From positions 139,477 through 203,476 of the forward strand of contig NW_022985467.1 of NCBI RefSeq assembly GCF_010093595.1: 64,000 nt of DNA, read 5' to 3'. This stretch comes from Mytilinidion resinicola (lineage: Eukaryota > Ascomycota > Dothideomycetes > Mytilinidiales > Mytilinidiaceae). The notes beneath the pieces were generated by a model. That model was given only the letters and a program-made list of their open reading frames with translations, did not search any database and was not told where the DNA came from. Positions 33,445 to 45,390 of this stretch are shown here, in pieces. Position 1 is the first letter of the stretch, and each line of letters starts with the position of its first letter. The position numbers and the translations under genes are program-made.

Positions 33445-36059
33445 ACGTGTAGTGTGTTGACTAAGACTTGTAAGCACACTGCCTAATAAAACGACCGGAC
33501 TTTCACTAACTTATCATCAGCATTTCCTTTGCTTTCTCTTCTCTCATCTTGTCATGTGCCACATGTTAAGACTTTGGTCAGTGGCATAGTTTGTAAGCGA
33601 TTCTACAGGGCGTAGATCATATGCTAGAAGCCTAAATGCCTTTTCTTTTTGTACTATATATAGCAGCGCAGAGTCATTTCCCAGGCCACACTCCTATCCC
33701 AACCTCCCTTCTGATATGCCGGCCATAAACTCGTGCTGCGGCAGCGCTGTGGCCTGTTTTTGGCGTCTTGGTATAGAGGACGAATAGAGGCCGGGATATG
33801 GCAGTGTGGCTTTGCGTAGGTTGGAGTGCGAGCGAGTAACCTACCCACATCTCTTTTCTGATGTGTTGTTCAGTACGGCTTCACGGCTGGAAGGACGGGC
33901 CGCAAGGTACANNNNNNNNNNNNNNNNNNNNNNNNNNNNNNTGTTGTTCAGTACGGCTTCACGGCTGGAAGGACGGGCCGCAAGGTACATAGAGGACGAA
34001 CAGAGGTGTGGAGATGGCTCTGGTGCTTTTTCTTTGCCTTTTAGTGTTTTTGCATTGTACTTGAATTTTTCTAATTTTGGACTTTCGGTGCGTGTGGCTC
34101 TGCGTTTTCTTCTGTAACTCTACGTAGGAATACACGACATTACCCTTAGAAGCCATGCTTGATCCTGATCTCACTGCGAATTTGACTGGTATTTGGCCAA
34201 GAAAATGCATTAGTTGCGGACGCTCGGACTGAAATTTGTGTGCTAGTGGGAACTTCTGACGCGGAGCTAGATATGCTAGCTAAAGAAGACGATCATAAAG
34301 TGCGAGACAGTATAGCAATCGATGACGCAATAAGACTCCCTTCGAACTTTTTTGGTCCTTAGACATTCAGTCTATTCGTCGAAAAGTGAAACGAAAAGCC
34401 TTTCAAGCTTTGCTTTGACGAACGTGCAACGTTTACCAGACTACAAAGAGATTGTGACCGGTTTAGCCCGTTTACGGACTAGGCACTCGCCTCTATTCAC
34501 TCTATGACTAGAAAAGGGATATCCGTGAGGTGTAGGGGAGTCAATACAACGCGTGAAAAGCCACAAAACGCGTCATAAAACACGCCGCAAAAGGCGTATG
34601 CGGGGTTAATTTAATAGATTACAACTCGTTCAGTCCGGGTTAAACTCGTCCATGTCAACCAAAACGGCCGATTGTAACGGATTGCTCACGTCGGTTCAGT
34701 TAGGGTTGGCTTACTCCTCACGCTGGGCGAGAGTTAGCCTTAAGATCACACGATTTCCATTATTGGCCGCTTTATTATCTTCTGTCTCCAAAGCGAAACC
34801 TGTCGTGTGCATATGCCGTGGAAAGATCTTTCGGGGCCGACGTTGCCCTTAGGCTTCAGCTTCGTACCTGCAAATCAATGTATACACCGCGTGATGCCGA
34901 ATCGAAACCCCAGCTCTTTGGTCGTAAGTCTTTCAGGCACATATGTTGTCACGTGCACCAGTTGTGAGTCTCTCGAGATGACGAATAAGCTCTACCAAAA
35001 TCGCATTAATTGAGCAAAAGTTGAGCCAATATCTAAGAGTACCGAACTAACAATCAATAGAGAGCAATGAAATGCCGAAAGAAACCTGCCGAAAATCCGG
35101 CATAGTACCATGCGCCTACCTCTAAAACTTGTACCCAACTCCTCTTAGTTCCTTAAGATCTTAAAACGGCTTTCGAGTGCCTGAGATTCATAGAGCAAGT
35201 AGCTTAATCTGTGAAGTATTATGACGTTCCGAAAAGAGACGTATGTGGTCTCTTACCGTGTATAGTGTTAGTATGATTAATAAATGGCAAGTAAATACTC
35301 CCCCCCTACGCATCTTTATGATCGGTGGTTCATATAGGATTCGTTCAACTGTTGGAATGTCCGGCAAAAGGTGTGCGGATAAAAGGTCGGAATAGAGCCA
35401 GGAATAAAAATAAGTACGCGATCTATAAGGGAGGAACAGAGAGGGGTAGCATTACCTGCCCTGGCTCGCTGATAAGCAAAGCTTATAAGCCGTAATCAAA
35501 CATGAATCTTGCCACCGTCCAGCAGTGACAAATAATGTAATAGTCGAATGGAGTTGTACAAAGCATGACCAGAGTACGCTCTGGCGGCCAAGCGAACCCA
35601 TCGGCGAACCCGACCATTGAAACTCCGCCGCCACAGATGCGGCATATGCTGCCGATGAAACTTCAAAGCGCGAAAGTAGGAAATTACCCCGTGGTTGCTC
35701 CGTGATGGGTGTCGGTGGAACATTGTGTGGACTTTTCCGCACTCCCCTTGCAATGCGCTTGGCCGACGCCGAGTTTGAGGATCCATGCTGGGCCTTCTTT
35801 CTGTGAAGGATATAGGGCTAGACTGATAGCTTTGATGATTATTTCGCTTTGTAGAAATATTGCATCATGCCAACGACGTCCGCCCGGTGGAAGCTCGCCA
35901 GCGTGCGAGTATTCGTCACATCTTTGATCCCTTTTCGGTATCAAAGGAAAGACAAGGTACGCGACCAACGCAGAGGTCTATCAGTGGAAGAACGGACGTG
36001 TGTGAGCGGCAAAGACACACACATTTTTGATGGATCGGGATTCGGGAGTCGCGATTCTC
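33445..36059. other. intergenic region including an assembly gap
   Basis: No gene recognised. It holds a 30-N gap. Overlapping short minus-strand ORFs at 35452-35968 have no features. Some AT-rich, palindrome-poor sequence. Confidence 0.45.
33864..33989. repeat. identical 48-bp direct repeat flanking a 30-N gap
   Basis: 33864-33911 and 33942-33989 are the same 48 bases (starting TGTTGTTCAGTACGG, ending CCGCAAGGTACA). They sit immediately before and after the N run 33912-33941. This is what un-merged contig ends look like. Confidence 0.95.
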
Positions 36060-36696
36060 TCAGTGCATCGGCTTTGCCAAAGTGACCTCAATCCCCGCTC
36101 TCCGAAGAAGCTTAGCCTTCCTACGGGTCGTATGGCAGGGATTCTGCAAATCTGGCCGAAGTGTAGGGTTTATCCTCTTGCTTCGGTGGAGGAACCCATC
36201 CCCAACAGGAATCTGCCAATGGCCTCCATCATCTAACTCTAGCATATTGGGCATCTTGGGCACGTTGTAGTTCTTCTTCGTCGGTTTTGGCTTCGGAGGA
36301 ATAGGAGGCGGCGTGATTTCGTCGCCTTGTTCGGACTGCGAAGGAGTGCAGGGGGGCGTTGGGTAGTTTGGCTCATCCTCGTCGGAGGATATGAGGTTCT
36401 CGTAACTGCTTGAGGGGCTCTTGTCCTCATCATGGACACTTGTAGTGCTCCCTGACGAATGATGCACAGCAGGAGCTCCATGCAAGGGTGGAGGATTGCC
36501 ATGGCTGGCAACATCCTGTCGCTGCTTGGCCACTTCTGGGAGTGGAGAAGGCTTATAAGTGTATACTTTGCCACGCATGGATGCGTCAATACAGGCGTCC
36601 AGTGGGAGTAGTGGATTGGTCCGTGCGGAAAATCGGGCCGAGGAAGGTTTTAAATTCTCCAGGCGAAGACTTGGGACCCAGCATCTCTCCGGCCAT
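36060..36696 (-). pseudogene. Pro/Lys-rich unknown protein gene, frameshifted
   Basis: Two overlapping minus-strand frames: 36696-36586 (start MAGEMLGPKSSPGEFKTFLG, 36 residues) and 36578-36060 (172 residues). Both have coding-like composition, and they join if one base is shifted near 36590-36600. The second contains EDEPNYPTPPCTPSQSEQ, PPPIPPKPKPTKKNY and a basic C terminus with HRSKR and TTRRKAKLLRRAG. No family recognised. A short intron is not available at the junction, so this is either a real frameshift or an assembly indel. It is head to head with the 36787 locus. Confidence 0.5.
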
Positions 36697-36786
36697 CAAC
36701 CCGAGCGGCGGGGTATCGTCAAGTTTGACCGTTCAATCTACAGGCAAGGTATTTCGGAGATCTTGCGCCAAGCGCACTTGAACTGA

Positions 36787-37789
36787 GACAGAAAGAGGAA
36801 GCATGAGTTCGTGGATGTTAAGGCAATACCGTTGCGGAACGCTAAGAGGCTCCGACTTCTTTCGCCAAGCCAAAGCGACGATGATAGCCAGGGTTCGACG
36901 TCAAGCACTCCAGAGAATTCCGCTTCTGAGCAGGAGGAAGTTGCTAGGCCAGGCTTCGGTGACATGATGCACATACTCAAGGCCCAAGACTCAATTCCAG
37001 GAACCCAAGGAGAACAGACTTCCGACTATGAGGAAGTTGTTGGTCCCGATTTCTGTGCTATGGTGCCCCGACCCCATCCCTCGATTCCGTCGACCCAAGA
37101 GTACTTTTCTGAGAACGAAGAACCTATTGGGCCCGACTTCTGTGCAATGATGCCTTTGCCAAAGGGCGACGTTTCCCTCGCCGATAGTGGTCTCAATTAT
37201 GTTCCCGAGCATGATGAAGTTGAGGGCGCGGCAACACAGGTGGCACAGCTGTCACCATCTACACCATCAGCACGAGCTACATCATCAACATACGCCGACG
37301 CTGAAGCACAGACTACAGATATCCCAAAACTCCGAACGGCGCAGCTGCCACCATTTGCCCCAGCGGTACCAGCTGCAACCAACATACGCCGACGCTGAAG
37401 TGCAGACCGCAACTCCGCCACGCGTTGACGCTAGAACCTAAACCGATTTTTCCGAACAAGAGGAAGCTGCACCAGAGGTACTGGCTGCACAAGTGGGTCT
37501 AGCGTTTCCAACACTAGCACTAGAGTCTCAAGAAGACTTAGAGCAGGAGGCTATCATTGAGGATAGAGTTGAAACACCCGCTGCATACGGAGCAGCGATG
37601 ACAACGGTGGTGGGGCTTGAACAAACTGGAATTGTGGCAGAAGTTTCAGCCGATGCAAAAGACACGGAGGCTTGCAAGCCTCCCACGAAGAAGAAGGCTC
37701 GTAAGGCGCGCATCGCTGGCAGGGCCCCAATACGTGCACCGCTTCCACGAGCCGCAAAGACGCTTGCGCTACGTAAGCTAGGTCGTTGA
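36787..37789 (+). pseudogene. acidic repeat-containing unknown protein gene, broken
   Basis: The frame opens after TGA 36784 and runs to a stop at 37398. It encodes about three diverged 35-residue repeats, each with GPDFCAMxP or a GFGDMM variant and an acidic (S/T)xxE(N/D)E spacer. A nonanucleotide-level repeat (TACGCCGACGCTGAAG at about 37291 and 37387) is read in frame 1 first and in frame 2 second. From there frame 2 carries the coding signal through TAA 37439 to a basic C terminus (PPTKKKARKARIAGRAP) ending at 37789. So there is one frameshift near 37300-37390 and one in-frame stop. The first ATG in frame is 36964; the true 5' exon is not found. Confidence 0.55.
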
Positions 37790-39677
37790 GTGCTCTGAAA
37801 CGCGGAAACAGCGCAAGGGGGACCCGTCCCGGGAGGACTTTGCCGAAGCGAGGCTGAGCTTCATGAATGATCTATGCGATGATAGGAAAGAGGCGTTTCT
37901 TAGACGGCAGTAGGATATTATTGTGGTGATAGGGGTGTGAATGGGCTTGTGCGGCATTGTATCGACTTCTAGCAAGAAGTCCTTCGAGAGGTCGCGATTT
38001 GGTTGAGGCTAGATCGGGGCTATAAGGGTAGATACGTGCTCGAAAACGTTCACGGCCTCATTGCAGTCTATCACTATATTCATTCCCCACCAGTATCAGA
38101 TTCACGTGATTCTGTTCGACTGCATCCCTTCATATCGCGTCAATGCATAGTACACTCTGAAACATCTGTGACACATCTATGACCCTTCAGATAAACATGT
38201 GACCTCGGAAGAGTGCTAGAAACGTGAGGCAGTATTTGGGGCGGCAGACTTTACGTTTATCTAACTTGGGTACCTGAACTTCAACTTTGCGTGATCCCAT
38301 GACACTTATTCCGAAGTGACTGACTGCAGATGCTGCTTCTTAATGCCGCAAAGCGTTCCCAAAAGGCCACAGAATCAGGACCTACCTAGAACTCATACTC
38401 GCCAGACTCTCCTCATAGTCCGAACTGGAGCAAGTAGAAGACTACGAGAAGTCTACACAATATCAGAGGATTAGATTGTTTGTATCGGCCGTGGGGTACG
38501 TACCGTGGTCTGAAGTGGACGCAAGAGCTCACCAGCAAATGTAGAATTTGTACAAGTCTGCTGCTCTTCAATCAGTCGCAGGGCTTTTGAACGCGCTATC
38601 CAGCCTAGCGACACCCTTCGAAGTGGCCCGGTCACCTCATCCCAGATCAGAGTCCACACAAATAATCAGATCTTGTAAGTCAGAAGTGTGCTTTTCCCGT
38701 CCATTTTTGTAACCCAGATAGCAGTAATTGAATGCGCTTTCCGCGGGCACATTCGGTGGTGTTTAGTAGGGAACCCTTTGGTCTCAAGTTCAAATAAGGT
38801 TTCGGCTAACATGTGCCGGCGTCTCGGTTGTTCCCAGCTAGCGGGTGCGGGCACGTGCCAGGGGCCCGTCTCGATTCAGATTCAGACAAATAGAAAACTT
38901 CGCACAACGTAAAGAGGATTAGTGATGTAAGTCTGAATGTATATAGTATAGACACGCTGAGTTCATGAAAATCAACCAAATGCGACCCCTAACTCCTAAT
39001 CAAATGAAAGCAGCTTCAGTACTTCGTAAAAAAACAAGAAAACCGCAAACACCCTATCTTTCTCCCCAAGCCCTTAGTCTCTTTTAGTATCGAGCTTAGG
39101 TAAGAAGCTGAAAATGGCGATAGTAGATGTTGAAGACAAAGAATACATATTTTGTAGTTGATGGAAATATACAGGACCATAATCAGCGTCGCAGATATCA
39201 CTGTGATATACTCCCCAATTTCTAATCCCCTTAAGATTTGCCCTGACTAGTGTATGATAGAATAAGGTAATTTTCTGCCTGTTAGAATGTGCTAGACAGG
39301 GGCATTGCGCCTCAATCTCACTTGCTTGAACGTTGACGTAAATGAGCTGAACAATGAATATATGTATCAAGATTTGGTCCCAGAGGCTATGGATGAAGGC
39401 GAGAAAGATTTTCAGGTAAGTTGTTCTGCAAATGCTAGCTTCAATGCATCCACGTTCGCTGGGAGATAGGGTCTAGGTTCAGGAGGCATTATAGTAGATG
39501 AATAAGGTTGTCTCTTGTCAGGGCCTTTAAGAAGAGGCAAGTTAGGAGAAGACTCTCACAAAAGAAGACAGATAGAAATCTGAACTCGCATAGTAAGCTC
39601 GCTACTGTTTAAGCCCCGGAAAAACCTAACGAAAAAAAGAAGTAGCCCTGTTGGTGCCGCCCTTGAAATTTGTCATA
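37790..39677. other. intergenic region
   Basis: No gene recognised. Weak matches to the GTCTGAAGTGG core occur near 38509. AT-rich from 38900. Confidence 0.4.
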
Positions 39678-39679
39678 TA

Positions 39680-41020
39680 CAGTACTAAGCCAAAAGTCTG
39701 TGTGCACGAGCTCGGGAACTACGCGACGCGCATCAACTCACGATGTTCGAACACCAACAGCACAACCATGCGCCGCTCGTTTGGCACAGAAATCGCAGGA
39801 AATCGAGGCAGGAATCAAGAGCTGTCGCCTGAGGCTCGCAGCGCTATTATCTCAAAGCGGGAGGCTGGTGTTTCTGTCAAGGAATTGGAGGCTGAATTTG
39901 GCGTTCACCGGAACACAATCACCAAGACATTTAAGCGGTGGGAAACCCACAATACTATATACACCCTACCTCGAGATGGTTTTCCAGAGGTACTATTATA
40001 TTGCGAGAAATAATTGCTATATTAAATTGCATAAAATCCCCTAAAATTAAGTATAGATGCTTAAAGATGCCGGGCTCTAAAACTGCAACCAACCCCCTTT
40101 AATAAGGACCATTGCACGGGAGCTCCAGAAATAAGGCCTTAGGAACCACCGTTGTGCCTAGAGGCCTAAATTAAAGGCAGATTATATAGCTTTACAGCGC
40201 TAATTTGCAAGAGAGCATTAGAATTTCTAATAGAAGCGACGGGTTGTTAAGTTTACAGACAAGTGCTCAGTTTAACAGGGCTCAGGCCAGCAAGCCGAAT
40301 AGTGCTTTTGATTTCCTGGCGAGAAATATAACCCTAAGATAATTATAGAGAAAGAGAAGGGCAAGAAGATATTACAGATGGTATAGGGGGCTATTTAGGT
40401 CACTCTAAAGGGAAGAGTAGAACGCTCCCCTTTAATTATTATAGAGAGGGACTTTGCATCTAAGAAGATAGGGTATTTAGGAAGAAGCTATACTAAGACT
40501 CTTAAAGAAGGACTCCTCCCTTAGTACTTACCTGGGCATATCTTTATTTAAGATAATACGCCAATATATAACTCTAAATATACTAAGAACTGGCTTAAAA
40601 CCTATAGTATTTGGACGCTTGAATAGCCGCCTTATTTACCGGATCTTAACCCTATTAAGCACATGTGGTTGGCTCTTAAGAAGATGGTCCATAAGCTCCA
40701 CCCAGAGCTAACTATAATAGGCAACTTAGAAGAGGACTGGGATGCTCTAAAAGCTGCATTAAAGGAGGCATGGTTGAAGATACCTAATTTATTAATCCGG
40801 AACCTAATTAAGAGCATGCCAAGATGTTGAGGGGCTGTACGGAAAGCGAAGGGCTGGCAGACAAAGCATTAGGCTCCAGGAGGCGTATATGTATCATAAA
40901 CACCAAGAAATTCGATATAGAACTTCAAGGAAACACCTCCTTTGTATTGGAGAGCAACGGGGTCGAACTTTGATTTTCCTGCTTACAAAGCTATGCACAT
41001 AGACTTCTGTCAACCGACTG
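39680..41020 (+). mobile_element. Tc1/mariner-type transposon, degraded, 1341 bp
   Basis: Bounded by imperfect 27-28-bp terminal inverted repeats: left CAGTACTAAGCCAAAAGTCT, right the complement TGCACATAGACTTCTGTC and following. TA dinucleotides lie at both outer edges (39678-39679 and 41021-41022), the Tc1/mariner target site. The interior encodes an N-terminal helix-turn-helix intact at 39768-40013. A decayed catalytic end near 40545-40830 reads WPPYLPDLNPIKHMW-like with stops, then a helical C terminus ending SMPRC. The middle is TA-rich with C-to-T type decay. Confidence 0.85.
39768..40013 (+). pseudogene. Tc1-type transposase N-terminal fragment
   Basis: 81 residues from ATG 39768 with a helix-turn-helix of the Tc1 kind (ELSPEARSAIISKREAG, then VKELEAEFGVHRNTITKTFK). 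The frame closes at 40013 and the catalytic part downstream is scattered over stops, so no active transposase is encoded. Confidence 0.8.
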
Positions 41021-41022
41021 TA

Positions 41023-41328
41023 ACAAGAGATGGCAGAAAAGGAGCGCTTAAAAGGGACACTTATATCTTGACAACTGTATCCACGCCATCATTTCAGTCG
41101 TACCCCCTCTTATGTGTCCCGAGCCTGCGTGGTTGTGCAATCCTCCTCCGTAACCCAATAAAATCAATTAAAGGAACTCCATCTTTCTTTAACCAACCCG
41201 CATCCATGCCAGTGTCCCCTTTCGAGTTTCCAAATCCCATCCCTGAAGGATCTTTGTTGAAAAGATCTCCCTTCCCTTCCCCCTCCAAATTCAATCCGAG
41301 TGGATCGTAATCAAACCCCACTTTACTC
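41023..41328. other. spacer
   Basis: Nothing recognised between the Tc1 element and the broken minus-strand gene. Confidence 0.4.
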
Positions 41329-42616
41329 CTAATGTGACATCCCAAAACAGCCGTGATCAGCCACATCACCTCTTAAAAGTCCCATCACGAGAGGATCTTG
41401 AACACAAAGGTCGTTCCCGTACCTATCATCGACAGCCCTGACTTTGGCCTTCTTTGAGGGTCTTAGGGAGCTTTCTTCTGTTGTCGGTGGCTCTTCAACG
41501 TCAACAAGCTTTCGCTTGCGACTCTTCACACATGGAACTTCCGCATCGCCGATGTTTACGTTCTTGAGACATTTGAAGTTGCTACCACCTGTCTTCGCCA
41601 GCTGCTCAAAGTGAACGAGCTTAGGTTCGCGAGTCTTTCTTTCCTTAACTTCCGCTCCGTTGACTTCCGCTCCGTTGGCTGCCACAAGCCTTCGAGAAAC
41701 TCATTCCAGCTTTGCTATCCACTGGTGACTCTTTAGCAGCGGGAATGTTTGCTCCGCGAGACGCGAAAATGGGTGCCTCGTATCGAGGCCTTTTCGCCTG
41801 TTTATGGTCCCGGTAGCCCTCGATCTGTAAAAGCACGTTTGAGTTGAGTTCCACTTTTCGTTGATCGATCGCGAATACGTGTTCTGTCCACGCATTTAGA
41901 GCCGCCTCCGTGTCGAAGTACGACATGTCTACAGTTTCATCGATCTCCGATGATCCTCTCTTTGTATCCCGAGTGGTAAAGCTGGGTGGCGCCGATGTCA
42001 TGGTCGAACGGCTCGCTCGTTGCTCTGGTAATCTGGTACGTCGTCAGAAGTTATTCATTCGCTGCATTGAAAAACGTGGGACCCGCAAGTCTTCCACCCG
42101 ATAAAAAGGTGGGTAAAATCCCCATAGCGTCATGTGGAACTCACGTTGTTCGTCGCTGTTCATTCTGGCCACCCTTTCCTCCGTAGTTGGTTTGTAGGTG
42201 ACATAGGAAGTCTCGCTAGCATTGCTATCAAGACTGTCTGGAGGTGTCTCATGTCCCAGGTATTGAGCCAGGGTCAATTGAGGTCGTGGGATCTGTTTTG
42301 GCGGGGAAGTCGGTCTCCCATGGTGATCGCATCCTTGAGGAGGTGTGGCTGAAGGGGGCGTCGACGCAGAAGATTTAGCCGTGCGAGGACTAGACATAAT
42401 TGAGTTACGCATGGAAGTGCTAGACGGAGGAGAGTTGGCGACATGAGGGCCAGATGTGGGGCATTTGGCTGCAAAAGAGCCAGACGTAGGAGATTTGACT
42501 ACAGGAGGCCGAGCAGCTTTCGCTACAGCTCGATCGTAAATGGTTGACCGAACAACTTTCGTTGGATGGTCGGGTCGTGCCATCCTCGATGAATGAATAA
42601 TCTCGTTTTCGGCCAT
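41329..42616 (-). pseudogene. unknown protein gene split by one stop and one frameshift
   Basis: From the ATG ending at 42616 (MAENEIIHSSRMARPDHP) the frame runs to TGA 42046-42044. It continues in the same frame for another 132 codons to about 41645 (including MSYFDTEAALNAWTEHVF), and the coding signal then shifts frame near 41690 and runs to 41329 (KTREPKLVHFEQLAKTGGS, KSRKRKLVDVEEPP). The shift lies next to a 15-bp tandem repeat (AACGGAGCGGAAGT, two copies), a likely slippage site. The N-terminal part is Ser/Pro-rich. No family recognised. A CGA-to-TGA change would explain the stop. Head to head with the FHA-type gene at 43426. Confidence 0.62.
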
Positions 42617-43425
42617 GCTTCGAAGATCGTATAAGATGAAAAGCTGTATCATATGGGGAAGGATTGTTGTTCCGCTTTTGGAGTAACAAAATCTATAGCG
42701 CGGCTTGTTGGGAATATGAGCAAAAGGTGGAGTGGGGAACTACTCAAGTAATCACTTCGGGTTGTTGCTCGTGGGGTGGTGTGTGTGTCCGTTGGATAGC
42801 AGTGTGAAGATATCGGAGCTAAGGAGCAGGTCGAAAAGGCGCGCTAGTGAATTACCTTTGATAAGTTGATGATGACAACAAGGAGAACGGTTATTCGCTC
42901 ATATATTTGCAAAACCTCGACTCAGTATGAAGCCTTTTTGTAGCCTGTGGTCGCCAAGCTAAGCTGAGAACGCAAAGACAGGGTCGTGGAGTTGCAGAAA
43001 TGGGGGCTCCGCAGAATCGTCTCACGAGACGCCATTCAATGTCGTGGAGACTTGAAGTTACTCGGCTGGGGACGGCTTCCCCCTATAGAAATAACCTCAG
43101 TCTACGGAAATTTTATGAGACAGCGTATAAATACGTCCTGACCACCAAAGCCTTTATTCCCACCTTCCGATCCACCACTAATACCAAAAGTCCACCAACA
43201 CCCCACGCCATTTCAGCAAGTCCTCATCCTGCCATTCAATAAATTCACTGGTTTTAAAAGAGTAAGTAGGCCTTCCCCGCCAAATATTCTTCATCGTCAA
43301 TTCGAACTTCACCACCACCCCACCCTTCCTCTGCTACAATCTACCTTATCTCTTCACCCTAAAATTTTACTTAATTCTTGCACAATTCGCTAATCCTTAA
43401 ATCAGTGGCCTGTCACCATAGCGCC
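42617..43425. other. divergent promoter region
   Basis: Region between two divergent loci. The last 250 bases before 43426 are pyrimidine-rich with CACC/CCACC motifs. No ORF supported. Confidence 0.4.
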
Positions 43426-43642
43426 ATGGCGACTGATCCTGGTCAACCCTCGGGGTCTTCAGCGCTGTACGGCCCTACTAACGTTATTGTTCGGATAAAT
43501 AACAAGAATGCTGCCAAAATAAACCAGAAACAAGGATTCCATGTCACCCGACTTGAGTACGACCCTTCGCTAAAGTCTGGGTTAGATCAAGGGGTGAATA
43601 GAAAACCGACTGGAAAGACTCTGGCAAACCCTGTCGGAGATC
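43426..43642 (+). pseudogene. 5' end of FHA/pseudokinase gene, cut by a copia insertion
   Basis: ATG 43426 (GCCATGGCG) opens 72 codons of Gly/Asn/Lys-rich sequence (MATDPGQPSGSSALYG and onward) that stop five codons into the LTR. The last five host bases, AGATC at 43638-43642, recur at 49195-49199 on the far side of the element. Subtracting the element and one AGATC joins codon C|TG and continues in frame into the ATG-started ORF at 49205. That shows these are one gene: exon parts 43426-43642 + 49200-49918 + 49971-52511, 1158 residues in the undisrupted form. Whether the 3' part is still expressed from another start is unknown. Confidence 0.88.
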
Positions 43643-43915
43643 ACTCAGGTTGAAATTGATGTGAACTCTGATTTCTATGGGTGTCTAGCTCGTTGTTTAT
43701 ATACTAGGGGAAGGAGGGGGGCCAGCCCCGGGGGCATAACGTGGTATCTCTTCCTGACGCGTTACTTGATTCATCCTGTTTCCTGATACAGTACTGATAC
43801 CGTGCTGCAGCACTGCTGTTGCACTACCTGTTACTTCCTCCTGTATCAGCATGCTATCCTGATATGTTACTGCATATGAGTTGCTGACCCTAGGTTGTAG
43901 TGCTGCAACCCGAGT
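43643..43915 (-). repeat. 3' LTR of copia element 1, 273 bp
   Basis: Plus-strand edges are ACTCAGGTTG at 43643 and CAACCCGAGT at 43915. On the element strand it follows GGGGGGTG and ends CAGAGTTCACATCAATTT then CAACCTGAGT. TATATA lies in the middle, and short CTGATAC-type repeats fill the upstream half. Confidence 0.88.
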
Positions 43916-43926
43916 CACCCCCCAGC
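43916..43926 (-). other. polypurine tract of copia element 1
   Basis: Minus strand reads GCTGGGGGGTG directly before the 3' LTR. Copia element 2 has the same GGGGGGTG in the same place (63064-63071). Confidence 0.85.
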
Positions 43927-43959
43927 AACGAATGATGCTGAATCCCTAACGTCTAATTC

Positions 43960-45390
43960 CTAGATCCTGCTAGTGACGTCCTGTAGATTTAGCTGTTGAA
44001 TGAACAGCTCGTGTTTCTGTCGAGGGAGGGCCTTCGTAAGCCCATCTGCAAGCATATGTTCGGATGCCACCCAATCAATTCGTACGTGGCCGGCTTGTAC
44101 TTCCTGACGAAGCCAGTGATTGTGGATGTCTACGTGCTTTAGCGACGTATTCAAATGCCCGCCCGTTTTGCTGAGTAGTCGAATTGTTTGTTGGTTATCG
44201 CATAGGACAGTTATCACCTTGTTTCCCTCGAGAACAAGGTCCAGTGACGTGAACAATCGTTGCCACCACATGAATTCCGACACGGCATTGGAAACAGCAG
44301 TGAGCTCGGCATCCGTGGATGATTTTGTAATATGGTTTTGTTTTGTTGCTTTCCAATCTACAGGGCCCCCAAACAGTTTTAGGATGTAGCCCTGTGAACT
44401 ACGGCGTGTGATGGAATCGTCGGCGAAGCTGGCATCACTAGCCCTAACGAGCATTTGATCCGTATCAACGGTGCTGCCATCGTAGCAGAGAGCGTAGCCA
44501 CGCGTTTGGTATAGGTATGCAATAGCCCTATCAGCAGCATGGTGGTGGCCTGCCGATGGATTCCGGCTAAATTCTGCCAGCCTAGAACATGTACGTGCAA
44601 TGTCTGGGCGCGTGTTGATGGCTGCGTATAGCAGGGATCCGATTTTTTGTTGATATCCATGTATTGAGATGGCGCCAGCTTCCTGTTCGTATGGAATGAG
44701 GTTGTCGATGGCTAAGGGCGTGTGAACCCGTAGTGCATCTTTCTGATGGAATTTTCCCGCAATTTTGTCAAGGTACGAATCCTGACACAGCCACAGCCGT
44801 CGTGTGGGTCGATCACGGAGTATTCGAATTCCTAGGAACCAGCTGGCCTCGCCCATATCCTTCATCTCGTATCTGGCCATAATCGCGTGTTTGAACGCTG
44901 TTAGGTGATGGTTGTATTGCGGCATGCAGCACGCAATGAGATCGTCCACATAGAAGAACACGATGAGATAAGGGCTGATGAATAGACATGGAATTCCTGG
45001 CACTTCCTTGAGGCCTAGTTCTCGTAGTGTTTTGGATTGATCGTTCAACCAGAGCAAGGGGGAACGACGTAGGCCGTATAGGCCTTTGTTAACCTTCAGC
45101 ACATATCCGGGACGTTCAAATCCATCCGGGTACCTGATGTACACTAGTTCATCGAGCTCCGGGTTTGTGAATGCCGATACGGCGTCTGCCTGCCAGGTGT
45201 TGAGATCTGCTGCTGCAATGAGGGCAGCACAGGCACGGAACGTTCGCCCAGCTAGTGTTGCTGCGTATGTATCTTCTTCTGTTGCCTTTTGTAGATCCCC
45301 GCGTACGCAGAGGCGTGCTTTGTGACGTAGTAGATGTCCGTTCTCATCGAATTTGTACGTGAATACCCACGTAACAGGGATTGTATAGGG
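43960..45390 (-). pseudogene. copia reverse transcriptase - RNase H (frame 2 of the broken pol)
   Basis: The open part 45144-43960 (394 residues from a non-ATG) begins VYIRYPDGF. The same frame is coding back to about 45390 (VTWVFTYKFDENGH, KARLCVRGDLQKATEEDTYAAT). The catalytic YVDD box is present (FFYVDDLIA). RNase H residues are visible in VRASDASFAD, SSTDAELTA and LCDNQQTIRLL, and the chain ends LQDVTSRI. A frameshift near 45390 separates it from the upstream pol frame. Confidence 0.9.

Noticed and set aside
34600..36000. Short ORFs at 34652, 35452, 35496 and 35684
   Set aside because: Overlapping frames on both strands with no domain, no codon-composition signal and no consistent start.
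36721..36800. Intron 36749-36791 joining an upstream exon to the 36787 frame
   Set aside because: Signals exist (GTATTT, GACAG), but none of the three upstream frames joins in phase without a stop.
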